A stretch of 64,000 nt of DNA. Source: JACVRW01 sp963821275 (GTDB lineage: Bacteria; Actinomycetota; Thermoleophilia; Solirubrobacterales; Thermoleophilaceae). The translations under genes were made by a program, and so were the position numbers. The stretch lies in the NCBI GenBank assembly GCA_963821275.1, contig CAWGDF010000012.1, positions 62,001 to 126,000 on the forward strand. The letters run 5' to 3'. Below the pieces are notes generated by a model. That model had not been told where the DNA came from. It did not search any database and saw nothing but the letters and a program-made list of their open reading frames with translations. Shown here piece by piece: positions 35,205 through 44,430 of this stretch (positions are counted from its first letter, which is position 1; each line of letters starts with the position of its first letter).

Positions 35205-36316
35205 AGCAGCTCCTCGTAGAGCGACCCGAAGCGCTCGGCCGCCCGCTCCATCGAATACTCGGGTAGGCGCACCGCCGCTGCCTCGCTCAGGCGTCGACCC
35301 AGGCCGGGCTGGTCGAGCACCCGGGCCAGCGCGGAGGCGAGGGCCTCCGGATCCCGGCGCGGCACGAGCAGACCGTTGATCCCGTCGTCCACCACATCGG
35401 GAATCCCTCCCACGGCGGTTGTCACCAGCGGGGTCCTGTGCGCCATGCACTCGAACATGAACAGAGGGAGGCCCTCGAAGTCGGAGCTCATGGCGGCCAC
35501 GTCAAGCTCATCGAGCACGGCCCCGACGTCAGTGCGGGCGCCCGGCAGGTGCACCCGACCCGCCAGCGGGGAGCGGCGGGTGGTGGTCGTCAGGTCCGCT
35601 CGACAAGGCCCGTCGCCGACGATCACCAAGTGAGCGTCGGGGTGATCCGCCAGCAACAGCGCGAAGGCGTCGACCAGCACCTCCACGGCCTTCTGCGGAC
35701 GCAGTTGAGCCACGGTCCCGATCAGCGGAGCACCCGGCGGCACACCCAACTCGCCGCGCACGTCTCCACCGGGCGGCTCCGAGCGGGCAACGAAGGCCGT
35801 GGGGATGGCGATGGTCTTGTGTGCGGGGACGTGCTCGAGCTCGACCATCCGGCGCCGGTCGGCCTCCGAGACAGCCACGAAGCGATCCGCGAGGCGTCCG
35901 ATCAGCTGCCCGTCCAGCAGACGCCGGAGCGGTTGCCCCTCCCACGACCATGTGTGCTCCTGTGCGACGATCGCCGGCACCCGGCCGAGCCGGCCGAACA
36001 GGCTGCCCCACACGTTCGAGCCGAACTTGTGCGTGTGCAGCAGCTCGATCCGCTCCCGCCGCAGGAACCGGATCAGTGTCCGAAAGGGCCGCAGGTCATA
36101 GCGTCCCGAGCGTCCGAGTCCGAAGTGCGGGATCTGAGCCTCGTCGAGCGCACTCGCGAGCGAGCCGCTGACCCCGCGCGTCGCGCACAGCGAGACGCGG
36201 AAGCGGTCGCGCGGCATCGCCGCCGCGAGGCCCACCGCGAAGCGCTCCGCTCCCCCCGCGCCGTCCGACACGTCGTCGACCAGCACGAGCACCCGTGCCG
36301 GACGCCCGCTTGTCAC
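35174..36316 (-). CDS. Glycosyltransferase family 4
   Basis: A 380-residue GT-B enzyme. Landmarks are VLVLVDDVSDGAGGAERFAVG at the N-terminus (cut: DVSDGAGGAERF), LLHTHKFGSNVWGSLFG, IGTVAQLRPQKAVEVLVDAF, LVIVGDGPCRADL, and the donor-site EX7E in SDFEGLPLFMFECMAHRTP. The start is GTG 36316, overlapping the polymerase stop by four bases (GTGA), which both fixes the start and couples translation. Any longer frame is the polymerase region read out of frame. It should act with the polymerase in exopolysaccharide assembly; the linkage made is not readable. Confidence 0.88.
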   Translation of the reverse strand: MTSGRPARVLVLVDDVSDGAGGAERFAVGLAAAMPRDRFRVSLCATRGVSGSLASALDEAQIPHFGLGRSGRYDLRPFRTLIRFLRRERIELLHTHKFGSNVWGSLFGRLGRVPAIVAQEHTWSWEGQPLRRLLDGQLIGRLADRFVAVSEADRRRMVELEHVPAHKTIAIPTAFVARSEPPGGDVRGELGVPPGAPLIGTVAQLRPQKAVEVLVDAFALLLADHPDAHLVIVGDGPCRADLTTTTRRSPLAGRVHLPGARTDVGAVLDELDVAAMSSDFEGLPLFMFECMAHRTPLVTTAVGGIPDVVDDGINGLLVPRRDPEALASALARVLDQPGLGRRLSEAAAVRLPEYSMERAAERFGSLYEELLYLKRAGPAR

Positions 36317-37683
36317 TCCCCCTCCTGCTCGCGCCGCACCGCGATCGCGAGCAGGCAGGGGCCGAGCGCCAGAAGCAGCCAGAGCTGCTTGCTGAACTGC
36401 TCGGAGAGGAACATGCCCGCGGCAAGGAACCCGAGTAGGGATACGAGCAGCGCGCGCGAGAGCAACTCCATATCGTCGTCTCCCGTGCGCTTGAAGAGCC
36501 GTACGGCCCTGAACGTGCTGCTGAGGCCGAAGCCGATGATGGTCAGGAACAGCGCCAGGCCGATGAGGCCGAGCTCGGCCCACACCTCCAGATAGAGGTT
36601 GTGCGCGACCTTGGGAGTGTCCACGATGAATTCCGCGCGCTCGATCGCGCCAGGCTCGAGCAGGTAATGCACCGATGCGACCGGGAAGTTGCCTGCCCCG
36701 ATGCCGTTCGAGGGCGAGTCCTGAATCATGCGCCAGCCCACGGCCCAGATGTCCGAGCGTCCGGTCCCGCCGTCCAGCTTGGTCACGCGCTCCCGCTGCT
36801 CGGGCGTCGCAGAGAAGGCCAGGTAGCCGCCGATGCCGATGCAGACGGCGGCAAGCAGGGCGAGCGCCGGAAGCCGCCAGCGGCCGCCGAAGACCACGGC
36901 GGCGACAAGCACCACGGCGAGCGACACCAGCCCCGTCCGCGAGAAGCTCAGGAGCACGCCCGCGGAGCACACCACGATCGCGGTCGCCGCGAGCAGTCGA
37001 ACGCCGGGCGAGCGGTGACGGCTGACCAAGAAGGCCGCTGCGAGCGGCAGGGCGGCCACCAGGCTGGCCGCCAGCTCGTTCGGATCGGCTCCGGCGCCGC
37101 TGAGGCGGGCGATGTCCTCGGGCCCCACGGTCTCGGCCGGCGAGGCAATTCCGTAAAGGGCGGAGATGAGAGCGCCCACCAGGAAGGCGCCCACCACCCA
37201 GATCGCGTGTCGTGAGCGCTGCACCGCCGTGAACACGATCAACAACAGCACGATGTTCAGCCCGTAGCGGTAGAAGGACTCGAACCCCGCTCCGGGATCC
37301 TCTGCCCATACGATGCTCAGAGCGGTCCACGAGAGGAAGGCGAACAGGACGTAGGAGACGGCCGGATGCGCGGCGAAGAAGTCGCTGCGCGCGGCGCTGG
37401 ATGTGGTCAATGTGGCAAGCCACGAGATCGCAAGCAGGAGGCCGGCCGCCTTGGCGAAGGTCAGGGTCACTCCGCCGAAAGGCAGCAGGTCGAGGAACGA
37501 GATCACCGTGAAGATGCACAGCCCAATCGTCAGGTCGGCCAGCACCAGCACCACGAAGCCCAGGCCGAGGGCGGCAATCGCCGCGTAGGCCGGGTCGAGC
37601 CCGGCGAGCAGACCGAGCACGAGGCCCGTGACGAGGAGGCCCGCCTGTAGCGCCCTTACGGGGGGGTCGGCCCGCGCGCCCAT
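36313..37683 (-). CDS. O-antigen ligase family / Wzy-type polymerase
   Basis: A 456-residue membrane protein with about 11 predicted helices. The family loop contains GGTGRSDIWAVGWRMIQDSP, GIGAGNFPVASVHYL and VAHNLYLEVWAELGLIGLAL, including the conserved Arg and His of Wzy_C. It lacks the TPR tail of the homologue at 22163. The start is GTG or ATG at 37683 directly before the first helix. It lies ten bases after the BY-kinase gene and overlaps the glycosyltransferase that follows, so the three look like one operon. Polymerase or ligase role cannot be told apart from sequence. Confidence 0.86.
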   Translation of the reverse strand: MGARADPPVRALQAGLLVTGLVLGLLAGLDPAYAAIAALGLGFVVLVLADLTIGLCIFTVISFLDLLPFGGVTLTFAKAAGLLLAISWLATLTTSSAARSDFFAAHPAVSYVLFAFLSWTALSIVWAEDPGAGFESFYRYGLNIVLLLIVFTAVQRSRHAIWVVGAFLVGALISALYGIASPAETVGPEDIARLSGAGADPNELAASLVAALPLAAAFLVSRHRSPGVRLLAATAIVVCSAGVLLSFSRTGLVSLAVVLVAAVVFGGRWRLPALALLAAVCIGIGGYLAFSATPEQRERVTKLDGGTGRSDIWAVGWRMIQDSPSNGIGAGNFPVASVHYLLEPGAIERAEFIVDTPKVAHNLYLEVWAELGLIGLALFLTIIGFGLSSTFRAVRLFKRTGDDDMELLSRALLVSLLGFLAAGMFLSEQFSKQLWLLLALGPCLLAIAVRREQEGE

Positions 37684-37692
37684 GTCGGACGC

Positions 37693-39351
37693 TCAGCTGC
37701 GGGCCGACGGGGCCTGAGCGCCCGCGCGCTCCTCCCAGCCCTGACGCTCGTCCACCATCCGCTCGCGCTGGGCAGACAGGTAGTAGGTCTCCTTCTCGGA
37801 GGTGCCCACGCCGACCACAGCAAACCCGGTCGGGTCTATCCCGTTCTGCTCGAGCACGTCTCCCAGTCGCTGAAGTTGGGTGATGCGGCTGCTGCCGAGC
37901 CGAACGACGATCACCACGTCATCGGCTCGCTGCGCGAGCGGCAGCGCGTCGATCACCTCGGTGAGGGGAGGCGAGTCGATGATCACGATGTCGGCTAGGC
38001 GTTCGGCCTCCTCGAGCAGGGCGGCGGCCGTCGGGAGCGAAAGCACCTCGGGCACCGACTCGTCCGCGCCTCCCACGAGCAGCAGGCGTAGGTCGTCACC
38101 GAAGGGCTCGACCGCCACCAGGGCCCGCTCGAGGCTCGTGCGGCCGAGCAGCACACGTCCGATCCCCACCCGCGGCTTCACGCCCAGGGCAGCCCCGACC
38201 GTGGGCCGACGAAAATCCGCCTCGATCAGGATGACCTTGCTGCCCCCGCGCGCGAACGAAGTGGCCAGGTTGATCGCGGTGGTGGTCTTCCCCTCGGACG
38301 GCGACGGGCCGGTGATCAGCACCGACTTGCCGCCCGCCTCGCCCTCGTGCTGGGCGCTCAGCATCGCCCGTAGGGTGCGGTAGGCCTCGGCGGTCATCGG
38401 GGAGAGCTGGTCCGGCGCAAGGGCGCGACGCTCTCTGTGCCGCGGGCCGATTCCCATGCGGCGTGGCCCGAGGTCGGCGGTCGGTGCGCGCGCCTCCCGC
38501 GGGATGCGCGCGAGTACCGGTAGCCGGTACAGCTCGCGAAGCTGCTCCTCGCGCCGCAGCCGCGGGTCGATCGCGTGCAGCAGGAAGGCGCCCCCGACGC
38601 CGAGTACCAGGCCTGCGAAGATTCCAGCCAGGATGGTGAGCTTGGGCCTCGGAGATGCGGCAGCTTCCGGCGTGGCGGCGCGTGTCTCCAAGCGCAGGGT
38701 GGGATCGGACCCCTCTCGAAGGGTCTCGTAGGTGGCCAACTGGTCGACCAGGGAGGGCGACGCCTGGTCGCTGCCTCCTGCCGCCTCGATACGCCCTTCG
38801 ATGCCCGGGATCAGCCGATCGAGGGCACTATGCAGTTGATCGGTTCGCTCCTGCACCGCAGCCGCGCCGAAGGCGTTGGCGAGCTCTCGAGCGCGCGTCG
38901 GGGACGAATCGCTCGCCGTGACCGCGACGATGTTGCTCTGCGCGACCGGCTCCGCTGTGACCTGGCTCAGCAAGTCGACCGGCCGGGTTTCGAGCCCCAG
39001 CTCGCGGGCGACCCGTGCCGCGACATCGCGCTGCGTCACGAGACGGGCCGCGGTTTCGACATCGCGTGTTGGGTCGGGGGACTCGGAGATCAGACCCGCC
39101 CCGGGCACCTGCTCCTCGGCCGAGACCGGCGTTACCAGCAGGTCGGCCTCGGCCTCGTAGGTCTTGTCCGCCACGGCCAGGTAAACAAGTGCGGCCGCGG
39201 TGGTAACCGCCACGCAGGCGACGATCAGCCAGATCCGCTCGCGGAGAATCGCGAGGTAACGGCTGAGGCCCGGTTGCTCGAGACTCGGATGGCGCCAATC
39301 CGGTCGGCCAGGTCCGCCGGGAAGGGTCCCCCTCTCGTCCCGGGGCGTCAT
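37693..39351 (-). CDS. Polysaccharide chain-length regulator fused to tyrosine autokinase (Wzz/BY-kinase)
   Basis: A 552-residue protein with an N-terminal Wzz domain (helix RERIWLIVACVAVTTAAALV, coiled periplasmic part, second helix LTILAGIFAGLVLGVGGAFL near residue 245). A cytoplasmic BY-kinase domain follows. Walker A is GPSPSEGKTTT, A' is VILIEADFRRP and B is IVIIDSPPLTEV. Such proteins control polymer length by cycles of tyrosine phosphorylation. The usual C-terminal tyrosine cluster is short; only YY in KETYYLSAQ is visible, so autophosphorylation may differ from the E. coli type. It sits upstream of the polymerase and is divergent from the priming transferase, as in many Wzx/Wzy loci. 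Confidence 0.9.
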   Translation of the reverse strand: MTPRDERGTLPGGPGRPDWRHPSLEQPGLSRYLAILRERIWLIVACVAVTTAAALVYLAVADKTYEAEADLLVTPVSAEEQVPGAGLISESPDPTRDVETAARLVTQRDVAARVARELGLETRPVDLLSQVTAEPVAQSNIVAVTASDSSPTRARELANAFGAAAVQERTDQLHSALDRLIPGIEGRIEAAGGSDQASPSLVDQLATYETLREGSDPTLRLETRAATPEAAASPRPKLTILAGIFAGLVLGVGGAFLLHAIDPRLRREEQLRELYRLPVLARIPREARAPTADLGPRRMGIGPRHRERRALAPDQLSPMTAEAYRTLRAMLSAQHEGEAGGKSVLITGPSPSEGKTTTAINLATSFARGGSKVILIEADFRRPTVGAALGVKPRVGIGRVLLGRTSLERALVAVEPFGDDLRLLLVGGADESVPEVLSLPTAAALLEEAERLADIVIIDSPPLTEVIDALPLAQRADDVVIVVRLGSSRITQLQRLGDVLEQNGIDPTGFAVVGVGTSEKETYYLSAQRERMVDERQGWEERAGAQAPSARS

Positions 39352-39410
39352 GCGCCGTACTATGACACGACGACCAGCGCCCGGCCGACGACTCGTCCGA
39401 GGGGGCGAGC

Positions 39411-40989
39411 ATGAATCACCTGCTCCACGCCTCGAGGAGCGTCCCCGCCGGCGCCTTCGAGTTCAGCTTTGGCACCTTTGCCGCCGTCGTCGCGGTGGCT
39501 GTCGTCGCCATAGGCGGCGAGCTCGTGATCCGGACGTTCGCACAACGCCGCGGGCTGCCCAGCCCCGGCGGCTTCCAACCGACCCTCACCCCCCGGGGCG
39601 CCCAGCAGTTCTTCGAGCGGGTGATGTTCGTGATCGCCCCCTCCGCCGTCGCGGCGGCGATCGCCGCGGTTCGCGACGAGAGCGCGGCCCTCGGCCTTCT
39701 CGTGTTTGCGGCCGTGCTCCTCTGCACCGGCGTGATGTGGCCGTCCGCTCCCCGCTCCACCTCATGCCGCTGGCGCGCACGGTCCTTCGCTTCGCCCTGC
39801 CCGGCGGTGGGCCTGCTCGTGGCTCTTTCGCCGGGACTCGTGGGCAGCTGGGACCTCACGCCGGTATCTGCGCTTCCGCCCTGCTCGGCGCCTGGCTGAT
39901 CGTCGATTTTCGGTACCTGGCTCGAGCGCGCCTTCGACGCGGAACGCCCGATCCGACTGGCGGTGATCGGCGGCCCCCGAGCTGGCCAAGAACCTCGCGG
40001 CGGAGATGCGCCAGACACGCATCCGCGGCTACGTCGTCGTCGGCTACATCGGCCCCGAGCCCGACCCGCTTCCCGATGAAGACCTCGACGAGCATTCTGC
40101 CCTGGCTCGGCGACCTCTCGGACGATCCGCGAGACGGTCCAGGTGATCGGCATCGATCTGCTCGCCGTGGGACCGGACAGCCCGCGGCTGCAGGTCTTCG
40201 AGGACCACGGCGGACAGCTGCCTCGACCTGCCGGTGCGGATGATCGAGGCGAGCGCCTTCTACGAGGACGTGCTCGGGCACGTGCCGATCGGCCAGATCA
40301 ACTCGGCGTGGTTCCAGTGCATCATGCACCCGCGCTACAGCCCCACCTCGCCGCTCTCGAAGCGGCTGCTCGACCTGGCCGTGGCGCTGCCGGTCGTTCG
40401 TGCTCGCGGCCCCGCTCATGGCGCTGCTGGCCGCAGCGGTCAAGCTTGGCCGACGGCGGGCCCGCCTTCTACCGCCAGCGACGGGTGGGAGAGCAGGGGC
40501 GGGAGTTCGAGATCGTCAAGTTGCGCACGATGCGCATTGACGCAGCCGAGCTCGCCGGCCGGGTTCCGAAGGACGAGCTGATCACGCCCGTCGGGCGCGT
40601 GCTGCGCAAGACCCACCTCGACGAGCTGCCGCAGCTCATCAACGTGCTGCGCGGGCGACATGACGCTCGTCGGGCCCCGCCCCGAGCAACCGCAGCTGGT
40701 CGAGGAGCTGGCTCAGGTGGTGCCCTACTACCAGCGTCGCTCACTCGTCAAGCCGGGCGTGACCGGGTGGGCTCAGGTTCGCTGCGGCTACGCCGGCACG
40801 GAGGTCGGCACGGCCTGGAAGATCTGCCACGACCTCTACTACGTCAAGCGCCGTTCGATCGTGTTCGACCTGCTGATCATGCTCCAGACGATTCACGTGC
40901 TGGTGGAGCGCAGCTCGGAGGACGTGGAGCTCGAGACGCCGTCGCAGGACTTCATCCTCGGCGAGGCCGCAAGCCTCGTCAGCCGGTAA
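39411..40989 (+). pseudogene. WcaJ-like priming sugar transferase (many frame changes)
   Basis: Read across frames this is a complete polyprenyl-phosphate glycosyl-1-phosphate transferase. It has N-terminal helices (FEFSFGTFAAVVAVAVVAIG), a CoA-binding-like middle (ELAKNLAAEMRQTRIRGYVV, GIDLLAVGPDSPRLQVFED) and the catalytic part: LSKRLLDLAVALPV, GGPAFYRQRRVGEQG, FEIVKLRTMRIDA, THLDELPQLINVLRG, TLVGPRPEQPQLVEELAQVV, KPGVTGWAQVRCGYAG. At least eleven frame changes lie near 39745, 39803, 39844, 39909, 39975, 40104, 40121, 40206, 40395, 40445 and 40655, most as if one base were inserted. Conservation and codon bias persist between them, so sequencing or assembly error is more likely than decay. 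It would start exopolysaccharide synthesis. Confidence 0.75.
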
Positions 40990-40996
40990 GCGCGGC

Positions 40997-42024
40997 GTGA
41001 CCGCGACGCGACGGTCGACGTCAGCGTGCTCGTGCCGGTGCTCGATGAGGAGCGCCACATCCGCCATGCGGTCGCGTCGCATGCAGGCCCAGGACTACCC
41101 CGGTGAGTCTCGAGTTCATCTTCGTGGACGGACGATCGAGGACGCGCACGCGCGCGACCCTCGAGGAGCTGGGCCGCGCCGATGCCGCGCATCCGCGTGC
41201 TCGATAACCCGGCTCGACGGACGCCTCAGGCGCTGAACCTGGGCCTGGCCGCGGCCCAGGGCGAGTTCGTGGCGCGCATGGACGCCCACACGCACTACCC
41301 CGCCGACTACCTGTCACGAGGGGTCGAGCGGCTACGGCGTGGCGACGTCGCCCACGTGAGCGGCCCCCAGCTGGCGCAGGGTGACGGTCGCTGGTCGAGG
41401 CGCGTCGCGCTGGCGCTGTCCACTCCGCTTGGAGCCGGCGGCGCCGGCTTCCGGACCGCGGCCGCGGGCGAGATCGAAGTGGACAGCGGCTTCACCGGCA
41501 TATGGCGACGGGACGATGCTCGAGCGCTATGGCGGCTGGGACGAGGGTTGGCCCGTAAACCAGGATGCGGAGTTGGCCGCACGTCTCCGCGCTGATGGGC
41601 GGACGTCTGGTCTGCCTCCCGAGCTCGCGGCCGCATACATCCCGCGGGACAGCCTGCGCTCGCTGGCGCGCCAGTACTGCCGCTACGGCGCCTATCGCGC
41701 CAAGACGAGCGTCCGCCACCCCGAGAGCATGCGCCGCCTCGCACGTGCTTGCCCCCGGTGTGGTGGTGGCTCTCGGTGTGGCAATCGTGGGTCCGCGCTG
41801 GGCACGTTTGGTGGCTCGGGGCCTGCTCGGCCTTTGGGTGGCCGCTCTCGTCGCGACCGCCGCCAGGGCGGTACGCCGGGAGCCGGCGCGCGGGTGACGC
41901 CGCCGCACTCCCGCTAGTGCTCGCGACCATGCACCTGTCCTGGGGCGTCGGCTTCATTCTGGGCTGCCTGCGCTTCGGTCCTCCGCTGCGCGCGCTGGCT
42001 CGACTGGCCGGCGCACGACGGTGA
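40997..42024 (+). pseudogene. Glycosyltransferase family 2 (many frame changes)
   Basis: Conceptual joining gives a GT2 enzyme starting at GTG 40997: DVSVLVPVLDEERHIRHAVA, MQAQDYPG, LEFIFVDGRS, IRVLDNPARRTPQALNLGLA, EFVARMDAHTHYPADYL (DxD), IEVDSGFTGIWRRD, LERYGGWDEGWPVNQDAELA (acceptor-base region) and CRYGAYRAKTSVRHPESMRR. It ends in hydrophobic helices (VVVALGVAIVGPRWARLVAR, LPLVLATMHLSWGVGFILG), so it is membrane-bound. About eight frame changes were counted, nearly all +1, with one insertion compensated by a deletion near 41597-41615. The stop overlaps the next gene by four bases (GTGA). Similar to ExoA-type transferases of succinoglycan-like pathways. Confidence 0.72.
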
Positions 42025-43171
42025 GGGTTGCGGTCTACACGGACTATCCGTACCGCCGGGAGGCGGGTCGCGTGTTTGCCGAGCGGGCCTTCGTGCTGTT
42101 CCTCGGCGAGGTCGCCAAACGCGTGGAGCGGCTCTCGCTGGTTGGGCGTCTGCACCCGGCGGAAGGCCGCGCCGAGCGGTCGCACTACGCGGTCGCGGAC
42201 GAGATCCAATTCGTGCCGTTGCCCCATTACGAGAGCCTCGCTCGCCCGCGGGGCGCACTGCGGGCGATGGCCGGGTCGCTGAGGGCCTTCTTGCGGCGTG
42301 CTCGACGAGGTCGACGCCGTCTGGCTGCTCGGCCCCCATCCGCTCGTCCCTGGCCTTCGCGGCGGTAGCCGCGGCGCGCGGGCGGCGCGTTTTCCTGGGC
42401 GTACGTCAGGACCTGCCCCGCTATGCGCGCACGCGCCATCCGCGGCGCCGCGCTTATCACCTTGCGGCCGACCTGCTCGAGGGCGCCTACCGGCTGCTCT
42501 CGCTCGCCTGCCCGACGATCGTGGTGGGGCCGGATCTCGCTCGCAGCTATCGCCACGCTCGCCGTCTGCTCACGGTTTCGGTCTCCTTGGTGCGCGACCG
42601 GGACGTGCCCGATGCCCCACCGGAGCGAGACTGGGACGGCACGCTCACCGCGCTGAGCGTGGGGCGGCTGGAGCCGGAGAAGAACCCGCTGATGTTGGCC
42701 GACGTGCTCGCGCGGCTCGACCGCCGGTGGCGCCTCGTCGTCTGCGGCGAGGGACCGCTCGCGGGGGACCTCGGGGCCCGCCTTGCGTCCCTGGATGTGG
42801 CGGATCGGGCCGAGCTTCGGGGCTACGTGCCGATCGATGCCGGCCTGACGGCCCTCTACCGGGAGAGCCACGCCCTGCTACACGTCTCGTGGACCGAAGG
42901 CGTTCCGCAGATCCTCTTCGAGGCGTTCGCCGCCGGTTTGCCGGTGGTGGCGACCGCCGTGGGTGGGGTCGCCGACGCGGTCGGAAAGGACGCCCTGTTG
43001 GTTCCGTCCGGGGATCCGGTGGCGCCGGCGATGGCCCTCGAGGAGCTGGCGAGCGATCGCGCGCTCAGGGAGCGGCTGGCCGCCTCAGGCCTCCAGCGGG
43101 TTCGCGCCCGTACCCTGGAGGCGGAGGCCGGCCGAGTGGTGCAGTTCCTCAGCGAGGAGCCCTCGCGGTAG
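42021..43171 (+). pseudogene. Glycosyltransferase family 4 (two frame changes)
   Basis: Conceptually about 383 residues of GT-B fold. It starts VRVAVYTDYPYRREAGRVFA (GTG 42021). A +1 change near 42298 leads into VLDEVDAVWLLGPHPL, and another near 42350 into LAFAAVAAARGRRVFLGVRQ. The rest is intact: LTALSVGRLEPEKNPLMLAD, RLVVCGEGPLAGDLGARL, and SWTEGVPQILFEAFAAGLP with the EX7E donor motif. The long intact 3' part begins near 42353. Function is sugar transfer in the same pathway as the two preceding genes. A c-di-AMP riboswitch for the next gene begins 48 bases after its stop. Confidence 0.78.
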
Positions 43172-43218
43172 AGACCCCGCGGTCCGGGCCGCCGCGCCCC
43201 ACCCTTCGGTACTATGCG

Positions 43219-43349
43219 CGCCGAACTGCCGAATCGCCTCTGGTCTGGGCCAGGGCGAACGGGGGAACCATGTCGTTGGGGCTAACCGCGGCCTTGTGTT
43301 GCGGCGCGCTGCTCTTTCTGCGCGAGCCCGTCAGCTAACCCCGTAGGCC
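43219..43349 (+). promoter_or_regulatory. Cyclic di-AMP (ydaO-yuaA) riboswitch
   Basis: The conserved aptamer blocks appear in order: GCCGAATCG (43228 region), CGGGGGAACCA (43260-43270), TTGGGGCTAA, CTCTTTCTGCGCGAGCCCG and the 3' signature GTCAGCTAACCCCGTAGGC ending at 43349. These match the ydaO-yuaA class, which binds c-di-AMP and usually turns genes off. The CAP-protein start codon is 20 bases downstream and no terminator fits between, so control of translation start is likely. It is the first of three copies in this window. Confidence 0.85.
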
Positions 43350-43369
43350 GGTGAAAGAGGGGGATAAGG

Positions 43370-43831
43370 GTGCCGGAATTCCGTGCCGTTGCCTTGCGGA
43401 GCGCGCTCGCGGTTTGCCTGATCCTGTCCGGGCTCGTCCCGGCAGCAGCCGCCGCCGCGCCGAGGGAGCCCGAGATGGTCACGGCGATCAACGCCGCGCG
43501 GGAGCGCCACGGCCTCGGACCACTCCGCCTTACCCGCAGCCTGGAGCGCTCGTCGCGCGCCTTTGCGGGGCGGCTGATGCGGACCGACGTCTTCAGCCAC
43601 GCCGCGAGCATCCAGGCGAGCCCTCGCTTCCGGGCGCTGGGCGAGATCCTCGCCCTGCACACCGACCGGCGCCCGCGCCGGCGCTCGACGCTCCGCCGCT
43701 GGCTCAACTCGCCGGGCCACCGCGCGATCATCCTCAGCCGCGCCTTCAGCCGGGTGGGCGCGGGCCGGGCGGTCGGGCGCTTCGGTCGTTCCCGGGCGAC
43801 GATCTGGGTGGTGCAGTTCGGCCGCTACTGA
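43370..43831 (+). CDS. Secreted CAP-domain protein (SCP/PR1, YkwD-like)
   Basis: A 153-residue exported protein. Signal peptide about 1-29 (LRSALAVCLILSGLVPAAAA). The CAP domain shows MVTAINAARERHGLGPLRLT, FAGRLMRTDVFSHAASI with the first conserved His, LGEILALHT and WLNSPGHRAIILSRAFSRVG. Members act outside the cell, often on wall or lipid ligands; enzymatic action is unproven. Start GTG 43370 follows a gaggggg ribosome site and the c-di-AMP riboswitch. That places it in a turgor- and wall-linked regulon. The 3' end overlaps the convergent MaoC gene by seven bases. Confidence 0.86.
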   Translation: MPEFRAVALRSALAVCLILSGLVPAAAAAAPREPEMVTAINAARERHGLGPLRLTRSLERSSRAFAGRLMRTDVFSHAASIQASPRFRALGEILALHTDRRPRRRSTLRRWLNSPGHRAIILSRAFSRVGAGRAVGRFGRSRATIWVVQFGRY

Positions 43832-44346
43832 GCCGGCGTCCGGCGCGGGACCAGCACGGCCCGCTTGAACTCCGCCACCAGGGTGCCGTCCTGGTTGAGC
43901 ACCCGGGTGTGCACCTTCACGATCCCGCGGTCCGGCTTGGACCCCGAGGGCCGCACGTCGAGCACCTCGGATTCGGCGAACAGCGTGTCACCGTGGAAGA
44001 CGGGCGCCGGGTGCGACAGCTCCTCGGTGGCCAGGTTGGCGATCGCCTTGCCCGACACGTCGGCCACCGACATCCCCAGGGCCAGCGAGTAGACGAGCGG
44101 CCCCACCACCACGTTGCGGCCCTGCTGCGACTCGGCCGCGTAGACGTCGTTGATGTGCAGCGGGTGGTGGTTCATGGTGAGCAGGCAGAACAGGTGGTCG
44201 TCCGCCTCGGTCACCGTCTTGGCCGGCCAGTGCTTGTAGACGGCGCCGACGTCGAAGTCCTCCAGATAGCGGCCGTAGGGACGAGCGCCCGATGCCTCGC
44301 GGTCGGCCTGGGCGGTCTCTACGGCGGCGGTCTTGGTCTCGCTCAT
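43825..44346 (-). CDS. MaoC-family hydratase (mesaconyl-CoA hydratase-like)
   Basis: A 173-residue single-hotdog hydratase. Segments YGRYLEDFDVGAVYKHWPAK, TMNHHPLHINDVYA (the active His-containing turn), VVGPLVYSLALGMSVADVSG and FHGDTLFAESEVLDVRPS match the MaoC dehydratase group acting on enoyl-CoA thioesters. The adjacent, divergent malyl-CoA lyase-like gene suggests a mesaconyl-CoA or beta-methylmalyl-CoA step, as in the ethylmalonyl-CoA and 3-hydroxypropionate pathways; this is inference from context. True mesaconyl-CoA hydratases are about twice as long, so the assignment is tentative. Start ATG 44346. Confidence 0.82.
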   Translation of the reverse strand: MSETKTAAVETAQADREASGARPYGRYLEDFDVGAVYKHWPAKTVTEADDHLFCLLTMNHHPLHINDVYAAESQQGRNVVVGPLVYSLALGMSVADVSGKAIANLATEELSHPAPVFHGDTLFAESEVLDVRPSGSKPDRGIVKVHTRVLNQDGTLVAEFKRAVLVPRRTPAQ

Positions 44347-44430
44347 GGGGCGCGGAATGCTAGCCGCAAGCACCCGGCTCGGCCGGGTGCGCGCGGATCG
44401 CTCACCGCCGCAGGTAGCCTTGGCCGCCGC

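Noticed and set aside
39740..42360. Programmed ribosomal frameshifting in the glycan genes
   Set aside because: Far too many sites, no common slippery word or downstream structure.
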